Of a stretch of 64,000 nucleotides of DNA, positions 23,941-34,300 are shown in pieces. This DNA comes from Amphiura filiformis. Taxonomy: Eukaryota; Echinodermata; Ophiuroidea; Amphilepidida; Amphiuridae. Both the position numbers and the translations under genes were made by a program. The notes beneath the pieces were generated by a model. It had not been told where the DNA came from. It was given only the letters and a program-made list of their open reading frames with translations, and ran no database searches. Numbering within the stretch: the first letter of the stretch is position 1; the number at the start of each line of letters is the position of its first letter. The stretch covers positions 29,669,409-29,733,408 of the forward strand of contig NC_092628.1 in NCBI RefSeq assembly GCF_039555335.1. Direction: 5' to 3'.

Positions 23941-24597
23941 GAGATGCTGTGACAAGCATGGGTACCACTTTAGTATGCGAGTGAACCCCCTAGGGCTGAG
24001 ACAAGTTATTGGAATCCTTTTACAATACATGTACTTATTGAAACATGTTTTTTGGATGTGTATAATCTGCTACAATGTGTGCCACAGATGTGCCTTAAAC
24101 ATCTCAAACCTCTCAGATCACCTCAAACCAGCGTGCATTTGTTTAAAAGGAACAAGCCTAATATTGTAAAGTCTCTGTAAATAATGACTTTTTTACCCCT
24201 AATTGAGGTTGGGTAATCAGCAAAGAGAGTATATATATGCCATACCGCGGAAGGTAGACATGTTGCCCATGGGGTCGGTCGATGATAAGTAAGGGGTGCG
24301 TTACGTCAAATAATGTGAGTGTATGCAAAAGGAAGTTTGCGCGTAAGCACTGACAAGTTGAGCACTGTTTGTGCTCAGCCTGAGCGATGTCACCAAATTT
24401 GAACATTCTACCCGCGTCTGCCGAATTCAAGCACCCTAGAGGACTCAGGCACGGAATCATCCAATCTGGAGTTTACTAATTTATGTACTCCCGGTTTCAT
24501 TTGATACAAAAATCATGCTTGTAAATTTAGGTTAAAATTAAAAAGTTCAGCCTTTTTCACATTATTATGTTTTGATGAATCCAAGTGTGTGAAAATA

Positions 24598-24765
24598 TTG
24601 GATCCAACACATAATAATGATAAAATTGGATGTTTTACGCCCAATATTTATTGGTCGAGCTATGAGTTTCAAAATATTGGACTCAACTACGTCTCGTCCA
24701 ATTTTGTAAAACTCATAGACCAATAAAAATGGGCTCAATTGATCCAATTTTATATTGGCAGTCTT
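24598..24765. repeat. Inverted-repeat element, ~170 bp
   Basis: Blocks containing tattggatccaac and aaaattggat recur inverted as ttgatccaattttatattgg. The central part pairs ctatgagttt with aaactcatag. Confidence 0.5.
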
Positions 24766-24881
24766 TAGAGTATTAACTTCGCTTGTTCATTTTTCTTGCA
24801 GGTTGGTGCATTTATTTTTGCTTGTATTGTCCAACACTTGAAATCATGAAATTTTTTCTTGTGTATGGAATAGGAAAATAG

Positions 24882-25040
24882 ATGTGTATCACTTTTTATT
24901 CGAGAAATTGTACATTGATAATAATGCACTTGTACTGAGATGTTGATGCATCTAATGCTAGATGCATATACATCAATAACTCAGTATGTGTGCATTATTT
25001 TGTACAATTTCACTCTCAACAAGTGATACGCATTTATTAA
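24882..25040. repeat. 160 bp palindrome
   Basis: gtgtatcact...gaaattgtaca...taatgcac is mirrored by gtgcattatt...tgtacaatttc...agtgatacgc, centred on tgcatctaatgctagatgca at about 24957. Confidence 0.7.
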
Positions 25041-25505
25041 CTTATAATAAGCCAAATCGGTATTGGAAATTTGCAATGCATTGTCATGGGACAGTTTTTG
25101 CAGTCTTGGGACACTTTGCCCTCTGGCCTATTGGGAAAATTCAGAAAAATTATTTTTGTGTGTACAAAATATAATATAAAATGTTTTACAAGAATTATAA
25201 CAAACGAAATTAATTATTTAAATATTTTTAATGATAACATTATGATAATCATAAATAAATAAATAATAATTACAGCAATTTTCCCAGCAAAACTGCTCTC
25301 AAAAACTGGACGTTACAATGCCAATTGGGCTTATTATAGCACATTGGGCATAAAATCATAGAAAAATTTATTCAAGAAGCTGTAATTAATATATGCTAAA
25401 AGAATATTGAATTTTAATATTTTACATATGGAAGTCATACTATATATATCCATTTTGATTGTATTTAGGTATATTAGCTCATTATAAACATAATAAAAGC
25501 ATATA

Positions 25506-25713
25506 CTGTAAAGCTATTTAAATTCGCTAGTACTTAATTTCGCTAATTGCCAATGACCACCATTTTTGTGGGTATTTAATTTCGCTAATCCAGCAATTTA
25601 TGTGTACAATTCAATGTAAAACTGTTCAATTTGCGGGTATTTAATTTCGCGAATTAAGGGTTCTAGCGAAATTAGCGAAATTAAATCCCTAGCGAAATTA
25701 AGTGGTTTTACAG
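25506..25713. mobile_element. TA-flanked MITE made of ttaatttcgcta repeats
   Basis: Ends ctgtaaagc and ggttttacag are flanked by TA. The interior is mostly direct and inverted copies of ttaatttcgcta. The TA duplication fits the Tc1/mariner group. It is intergenic, downstream of gene A. Confidence 0.65.
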
Positions 25714-26522
25714 TAACTGTATTTACTATTCTAAATTTAACTTGCTATATTGTAATTAGTAATGAAGATTTGAACAGTCATGCAGCTTTATCAGTACATA
25801 TTAAATTGTAACAAATAATGTGTATTTTTATTTAAATTGTGAAATTATATTTTTCAAAGATTGATGCAGTTGGACAATGAAATTATTTGTATATAAGACA
25901 TTTTAATTGAAATCCGTATATAGCATATTTTGATTTGTAAATAAAACGTTCATATCATTAAAACCTTTGATGCATGATTTTTGTGTGTGTTTACAAGTTG
26001 CAATTCACAAGAAGCAGAGGCACATAAGGAGTATTTCGTGATCATAGCATTCTATTTTTCAGTAGATGTCCACTAAAAATCGTATTCTCAAAATTTCAGT
26101 TGATTCCGATTTTGTGTTTGCGATTTAGGCATGATTATGCGTATTTGTTTTACACCAATTTCCGTTATTTTTAAAGCTGAAATGACACTATTTTGGTGTC
26201 ACTGAAGCTTAAACCCTTTCATACCCCCAACCTTCTCTTTCACCAGTCCATGTTGGGTATGCTAGGCGCTAATGAGCAACATTACGTGATTCAACATTGT
26301 TCGAGGGAAATGGTGGAGGCTTATTTACATTACCTCGAAGAAAGCGTCCCAAAACTTTTGACTCTAGCATTGTAGGCCTAGTTGTAATTTTGTACTATTT
26401 CTGCCCCAAATCCAAGGTTGAAAACTAAAGCTAAAAACAAGGTCCCAGCTCCAGGGCATATTCTGGTGGATTTCTGCCCGTTAGATAGAGCTGGCCAGCC
26501 CACCCCTGATACGCTAACTGTA

Positions 26523-26794
26523 TACCGTCAAAACTCTATAGTTAGCATCATGTGCTTACTATCGAGCGCTTTTAAAATTATGCAAACAGTGAAGAACCCC
26601 ATCCACAAAAGTGTAGGGTTTTTAGCAAATCATCGATGCACATAGTTAGGCCTATATACGAACAAGTAAACCTGCAAATGTGTGTCTCAACCCAATTAGC
26701 TCAGTTGGTAAAGCGCCGGACTTTGGTACAATTTCCTGTTTTCCATAGCGCTCGATAGTAAGCACATTATGCTAATTATCGAGTTTTTACGGTA
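26523..26794. mobile_element. TA-ended MITE carrying a tRNA 5' half, copy 1
   Basis: The terminal inverted repeats are taccgtcaaaactc...gtgcttactatcgagcgc and gcgctcgatagtaagcac...gagtttttacggta. Inside, 26694-26730 reads attagctcagttggtaaagc, then gccggactttggtac: an exact Pol III A box (TAGCTCAGTTGG), D arm and 5' anticodon stem, with a loop reading TTG. The tRNA likeness stops at the anticodon loop. A second copy with the tRNA part on the other strand is at 45265-45511. Confidence 0.75.
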
Positions 26795-27253
26795 ATTTAA
26801 CTTAAAATTGGAATCGGATTGTGTTGGTGATAGGCCTTTACCCCAAATCATAGATTTCAATCGATGAATTCAATATATCTGTTATAGTTCATATATTTTC
26901 GAACAAGCATGCATATATATACAACCAGAAAAGATATCTTACATCTTCTCTGTATACAACTAGTGCAAGGCAATACCAGTTAAATGCCACAATTATCAAA
27001 TTATTATGTGATTTTATTTGCATATTGATATGACAGTCTGAGGGCAAAAGTTCATTAATATCTAATAATAATGCGTGATTTGAGACCACTAAAGGGATCG
27101 GTCTTCTATCACAAAATGCATAATATGTGATAAGCCGTTCACCATTCGCTCACTATTCCACAAGTCCAAGTCCACTGATCACGATAGACTGTCCCACAGT
27201 CTTGATCCAAATCATGTCACACATAAACACAGATGCGAAATTCTGATATTGCA
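26795..27253. other. Intergenic spacer, nothing recognised
   Basis: AT-rich, with no repeat partner in the window and no convincing reading frame. Confidence 0.5.
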
Positions 27254-27543
27254 CCCAGCAAACACACAAAACGTTTTTCACAAAACGTGTCGGGCTATGT
27301 AAACATTAAAAAAACATTTTTGAAAACTTGACACAATTGTACAATAAATATTTGCCCATGAATATTTTACAATTACATTTTGCGAACATTTTAAAAATGT
27401 TGTTGTAAAGGCTTTTTCATATAAAACGTTTTATGATCTGAATTATATCCCGACATTTAAATGTTATTAAAACGTTTTGACTAAAACCAAAAGCGTTTCT
27501 AACACATTTACAACGTTTTAAGAACATTTCTGTGTTTGCTGGG
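27254..27543. repeat. MITE with cccagcaaacac ends, copy 1
   Basis: cccagcaaacacacaaaacg is matched by the inverted acatttctgtgtttgctggg. The interior is full of aacgttt/aaacgtt. A degenerate relative is at about 39450-39752 and a fragment at about 60880-60972. Confidence 0.7.
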
Positions 27544-28132
27544 CATCATCTTTACCATTATGGCCCCCGGACCGGGCCCCGGGGTTATGGCCATAAAGAC
27601 CAGTAATTGCGAAATATATATCGTGGTTTGGGTTGATTACGAAAATGGTATAGTATTCTACCTACATGTAATATCACGCGGACCCGAGGAGTGTCTAATG
27701 TACGTAATCCTTCAACAGTAACCTCTAGTAGAAATGACCAGTCCCTCAAATCGCTCATGGACAAGTTTTATTGTATTCTAAAAGAGAATTTCTGTTTCAC
27801 CCTATATGAATGTGACCTTTCCACTCTGGTTGTTTACAGGAACAGCACAATTTAATTAAAGTGACGTTCTTTTGCTTAGATGCACCAATGTTTTTTGAAT
27901 TATTATGTCGGCATATAATATAATTGTGATGTTCTACAAGTATTAACATGACTTTATATATTTTTGGTACAAAATGAACATCACATTCATGTTGTTCGCA
28001 AATATGTTTCTGCTGATGTAGCATGATAGTGCAGCCACTAATTTTCCAAATAGAACAGTGTTTACAATAATAACAACAGATCTGTTCGGGTACCCTGTTT
28101 TTGATATTCCTTGACACCGGACAAGAGGAACC

Positions 28133-29225
28133 ATGAAATTCGAAACCTATCCAAGAGCCAACTGCAGCAGCAGGTTTAACATTGATGCCAAACAGATTAT
28201 TGAAGGTAAGTACACTTTATCATTATAAAGATAGATGGCCCCATACGTGACCCTTGAGGTACACCACATTCAAAGAGTGATTACATTACAAGAAATAAAA
28301 TCAATTCGAAACCTATCCAAGACCCAACTGCAGCTGCAGTTTTAACATCGACGCCAAACAAATTCTTCAGGGTACGTACCATTTATCAATCAGGATTAGA
28401 TGGCCCCATAACTGACCGTGAGGTATAATCCAAAAAGTGATTACATTAAGAGAGATTAGGTGAATTCGTAACCCATCCAAGAATCAACTGCAGCAGCAGA
28501 TTTTATATTGACGCTAGATTCTTGAAGGTAAGCACACTTTGTCATTATAAAGATAGGTGGTCCATAACTGACCGTTGAGGTACACTACAATACAAAGAGT
28601 GATTGCATTACGAGAAATGAGGTAAATTCGAAACCTATCCAAGAACCAGCTGCTGCAGCAGGTTTAATATCGACTCCAAAATGATCCTCGAAGGTAAGTA
28701 CACTCTGTCATTATAAACATAGATGGCTCAATAACTGACCATTGAGGTACATCACAGTCCAAAAGATTGTTTGCATTATGAGAGATGAGGTAAATTCGAA
28801 ACCTATCCAACTGCAACTGCCAGCTGCAGCAGCAAGTTAACATCGACGCCAAAAAAATTATCGAGGGTACGTAAATTCTGTCATTTATATAAAGATAGAT
28901 GGTCCCATAAATGACCCTTGAGGTACACCACAACCCAAAGAAGGATTGCATTATGAGAGATGAGGCAAATTCGAAACCTATTCAGGTGCCAACTGCAGCA
29001 GCAGGTTTAACATTGACGCAAACAGATTACTGCGGGTAAGTACACTTTGTCATCATAAAGATAAGTGGTCCCATAACTGACCGTTGTGGTACGCCATAAT
29101 CCAAAGAGTATTATTGCATTACGAGAGATGAAATAAATTCGAAACCTATCTAAGAGTCAACTGCAGCAGCAGATTGAATATTGACCCTAAGCAGATTCCT
29201 GAAGATAAGTACACTTTGTCGAATT
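28133..29225 (+). repeat. Tandem array of seven exon-1 units (~165 bp each)
   Basis: Copies of the coding exon with its splice donor start at 28133 (core ttcgaaacc at 28139), 28305, 28465, 28627, 28795, 28970 and 29138. Donors are intact in copies 1-6 (GTAAGT, GTACGT, GTAAGC, GTAAGT, GTACGT, GTAAGT) and changed to ATAAGT in copy 7. The ATG in frame with the exon exists only in copy 1; later copies read ...gaggtaaattcg or similar. Copies 3, 5 and 6 have small indels in the exon; copies 2, 4 and 7 keep the frame. The linker (cactttgtcattataaagatag, ttgaggtac, ccaaagagtgattgcatta) is equally conserved, so whole units were duplicated. No AG acceptor with a pyrimidine tract precedes the later copies. 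Confidence 0.9.
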
Positions 29226-31297
29226 TGACTCATTTTGAAAATCCGAAAAATCAGTTTTAATTGCAATGTTCCCATAATGTTCGCATCATTGAATAACACC
29301 AGAACGGCAGATTGCGGTGCTGAGAAAACTGATATTGACAAATTGCATGAATTGCAAGAGATGTGAGACATCTTAGTCAACTGTGCCGGAAGATGGTGGC
29401 ATACTCGTATGTTTGAGTCTATTAGAAGTCATCATAATCACATAATGTGTGCCATGCGATATACACTGCAGGAGAAACTCACAGGATACTGGAGACTCTA
29501 CCAGGACTAAAAGAGTGTCTCTAAAGAGGGATTGTTTTTTGTTTATTTTATACCGAGAATAATATTATTCTTTAAAAGAGGTTGGAACCCATATGTGACG
29601 TGTCATGTCAAAAAGAGACACTTTTGGGCAGGATCGTAAAAAATCTGCCTAGGGGCGATTTTTTCACAATTTAGGTTTGTTGCGAATTTGTGATGTTATT
29701 AATGTTTAAAATATTGTCTGATAGTTTCAGACCAGAATATATACCTAGCATCTTGTATTTTTTGAGACATTTTTATTACATTAAGGTAATTCCTACTCTC
29801 GACATTGTCAATAATATTTTTAAAGGCCGATATCTCAATTTCCAATTTTATAATACCATAACTTACGAACTCAATATCTTCGCTTAGGAATATCCGATTT
29901 CATTGGAGAAAACGGCTTTGTGGAGCAAAATATCTCTATATTTAAGATATGTAAAAACCTCAAAATTGATAACCTGCCCAAAAGTGTATCCTTTTGACAT
30001 GACACGTCACATATTTTGATTTATCTATGTTTGAGAAAATTACGAAGTTTTTCTTTTATCAATTCACTTTTTTTTTTTTCAGACATGCTTTCACATCCGT
30101 TCATGTTAACGATGTTAATATTGTGTACTCTCATGGTCATAGCAACGGTAGCATTATGTGTAGAATCTGTTTATTATGTTTACAAGAATGTACCCCGAAG
30201 TGCAATGGCTAACCATCGGATGACTACTTGCTGGATGCTGGCTCTTTATCCGGTACGTTACTCCGCAACAGAAATAGTAACAGAGTATTCATTGGCAATT
30301 TAGCATGTGAGGCATTAAATTTAACGATAAACTTATCTTTTTATTCTTCATCTGGTTTTATCTTCATCTTCATTTCCATCTCAGTTCATCATATTCTTCT
30401 TCTTCGACTTTCTAAAGGTTCCTCTCATGTTAATTCTCATCATTGTTAACTTCATCTTCATTATCATCATTCGCTTTTTCTTCTACCTACTCTTTCCTTC
30501 TTCTTCTTTTTTTTTTTTTGTATCTTCTTCTCATCTCCTATTGTTTTCTCCATAGATGTTTGCCTTTGTACATTTACCTGGAGTGTGGATTCCTTCTGCT
30601 GCTTCCTTTTGTACAACCTGTGCAACTATGTAAGTCTTGATCAGAAATTATAATTTGTTATGCATCCAGTGCCATGTAATTACCTCTGAGCGTGATATTG
30701 CTTCGGTAACTTTGCTGTGTTTATAGAAATTATTCAAATAGCTCACCAATGTTTTTGGTGTTTGAAAGTTATCGAAGAGAATCGGTCAAACTTGGTGGTG
30801 AATTTGAATACGTTCTTACCTTAATATTTAAAGGCTTTGGTTCAAATGGTTTAGACTCGAGTACTACAAGACCTTTGAGGACCTTCTTTGGGACACTCTC
30901 TTACATCATTTTCCAGGGCCTGACATTTCAGAACATTACGTTGCACCTCTCCTTAAAAAATATGCCACATTCTCTCGTTAACTTAGAGCACCCACAATGG
31001 GATTTATTTTGCACTGACCAGCTGCATATCAACTGTTTGGAGCACAAATATGTTAATTATATGGGCTGCTTGGAGCAGAAAAAAGCCGCCTTTGTTTAAC
31101 GTTACCTTTAGCAGTTCACCTTTTTTCACCAAGCAGCCCATGCAGTTTACATTTTTGTGCTCTAAGAAGTCGATCTGTAGACAGGGGCAGTTTACAAATA
31201 TGAAAAAAAATTACTTCAAAGTGACCTTCATCTTCAGGAGCCAATAATTAGTAATCTAATGTTACCATCTTCTGACTCCAAATTTCGACGTGCATAT

Positions 31298-31385
<88 letters not shown>

Positions 31386-34300
31386 TTAATTAATTAATTA
31401 ATTAATTAATTAATTAATTAATAATTATTTATTTATTTATTTATTCCAGAATCTGCTCTCTCACATTATATAAATTCCTGGTGATACTTGTTGATTATTA
31501 CGGAGGACATCGAAAAATGATGCTGAAGGTAAATAAACATTGTCATTCATAATGTTTTGACATGAAAACAAAATAGTCCCGAATTATCTAGCAAAAGTTG
31601 TCTGAAAGCTTCCTTGCGCATTAGAAATTTCGCCCGCCTGAATTGTCAAAGAACAATTTTTGCATTTATTTTACTTCTTACCATTGAAAACATGAAACAA
31701 GGCTGCAGACGACAAATGGAATTTCCGAACAAAATAAGGTTAAATGTGCCCAATTCGTATGTCCCAACAGCATTTAAAGCCATATTATAACATTTCTGTA
31801 AAAATAGATTAGTATTTATTTTCCATAAAATGTTAATAGCTTTTCCTTTCAGATATGTCCCCTTTTAATTTTGAGCCGAACAAGTGAGAGGTAAAGCATA
31901 GAAAATTGGAATTTACTATTAGCGCCCATGCATGTTACTCCCGCGGTTGTTATACGGTACGATCATCGGGGTGTGTTTGTATGTGTATCCCGCACGCCGT
32001 GTACGTACTGTGTTCGACTAATATTTCCATCGTAATAATAAAACGCCGGTTCTATCGGGTTTTTTCTTCAAAATCTCGGATTTTGACAAAACTACAGCAC
32101 CTAAAGTCTTGATTTTTGCAGAGTATCTTTATTGACTAAAGTACATTACAATCGTGTAAAAATCAGAATTTAAATTTTTTTGAGGGCGTTCTCCTCAGCA
32201 AATGTTATAATATGGCTTTAATATAAAGGACATAAGATTCAAATCATACATTTTATATCTGTGGTTGAGTTTATAAAAATGGGTTCCCATCAGTCATAAA
32301 TCAATTATATCCAAAATGGAAAAAAAATATATTAAGAAAAATCCGCATGCCGGATTAGATTTTCATTATCTGAATCAATATTATTGAAAAATAACACTTT
32401 GGTGTTTTGCAAAAGTTCATTCTACAAATCATATACTTTGAAAACTTGCTTAATTTATTGTTGTTAATGAGTTGTGTACGTTTTACAAAAGTGAGGTTGT
32501 TTCAGCCCTCTTTATAACATAGCTCAAGAACCACAGGACCTACAAAAGTATATATGTGATATTTGAATTCTTCTACACGCTCGCTATGAGTTGAGCAATG
32601 CAAATTTTGCTAAAGCTCACTACCATTCGCAAGATGCTGAGAACTGCATTTTTTTGCTGCTTCGACCAACAATACACCGTATACCCTTAATGGGCCCGGT
32701 AGAAGTAAATGTTACAACAATATCACGTACTTGTGACGTTTGATTTATTTTTGTAATTTGTAATGTAATACTATTACTAATAGGATGCAAAAGAAATGTG
32801 GCTCTCCTTATATAGATATGAGATTATTAATTAAAATGATTTTAGTGCCCATGAAGTACAAGTCGCTTTCCTCATTTTGTTTGCATTATCGTATAATAAT
32901 GTGTGTGGTTTATTTAAATTTTTGATTTATTATTTTCCCTTGCAGATCGCAACGACTACCATCAAGTTTCCCATGACTGTGACTCCGTTATTAGCTTGTT
33001 GTTGTTGCTTCAAAAATAATTTGTTAAAACCAAGAAAGCTTACCAAGTAAGTTGTGCTTGGAAAAACAAACAGACAAACAAGCAAGCGCACACAAATATA
33101 CAAGTCATATAAACAGAAAACGAAGCCTACCAATGTAATCACTTTCTTCGACTACTACATGTTCTATACAAATTTGTAACGCACCTTTTCAATTCTCTCG
33201 ATTCACAATACGATGCGCCGCCAGCGGTTGCTCTTGCCAGTCCAATTGACCCACAGGGTCTTCATCGCGCCGTTGCAACGTTGTAACCACCATTGGATTT
33301 TCACGGAATAATGTTGAAAACTGCTCCACGAAGGATTCCGTATGATCAATAGATATCAATTGTAAATTGCTGTTTTAGTTTGCATTCTTGTGTAACATCA
33401 TTGACATTAAAACACACAATGATTATGTCCCGTTGTTCCTGTGTTGTATTCGTATTACGCGATCTTTGGTTGTTGACATTTTCCCATGATGCACTGCGTA
33501 TTTTGGCCTCTCCCCAGCAACCGCTGGAGGCGCATCTTAATGTGAATCCACCGAATTGATTAAGGTCGGCTCATATGGTATTATAATGTGATTTTCGAGT
33601 TATTTAGGCGTCGTAACATTCCACTAATATATAATAATAATTTTTTTGTCTAACAGGAAAAGCTTGTTGATACTGAAAATAGTTGTTCTTCAAGTTGCCT
33701 TTATTCGGCCTATCATCAACTTTATAATTGCAATTTTTACACTTGGCAACATAGAAAGATGGGTAAGTGAGTATTTGTGTCTCTGTTTAAAATACATCAA
33801 GTAGATATTCACAAAGAGCTACCAAAGTATCTGTATACTTTTTCATCATATAAGGCCGGGTGTAAACATGTATTGTAAAAACCATGCACCAATCCAGGGG
33901 CAACGATATCGCGTCAGGCCCAAGGGCCTTATAGAAGCTTGAGAGAATAAAGGATACGGTTTTATTTTTCATTCTCCACCGGTGGCGTAGTTAGGATTTT
34001 TGTGTAACGGGGTAAGGTCCCAAAAACCAACATTACCCAAGAACCGTACCGAGAAATGTTCTCACGCAGGATGTTTTTCGGCCAAACACCGGGACCTGTA
34101 TTGACATGCACTGTGCACAAAGGTATCTTTCAACTTAAAACAAAAAGGATTTTGTTTTATGACACTAAAAGTAAATTACCAAAAAGGGATCGATAGAGAA
34201 TTTTGTTCTGAGCATTTTGATATACTTCATTCGGCACGATGCGACTTTCAACAAAAAGAGCATTTCTAAAATTTTACATAGACTTTCCTTCGAAACACGC

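Noticed and set aside
26418-26645. 75-codon open frame downstream of gene A
   Set aside because: It overlaps the tRNA-bearing MITE and has no homology I recognise.
29690-29887. Open frames shared by the two atatgtgacgtgtc MITE copies (29690 and 61238)
   Set aside because: Both are within the MITE; similarity reflects shared DNA with indels rather than a conserved protein.
30443-30640. Reading frame across the (TTC)n tract and exon 3 of gene B
   Set aside because: It is out of frame with the transporter exon and driven by the pyrimidine tract of the acceptor.
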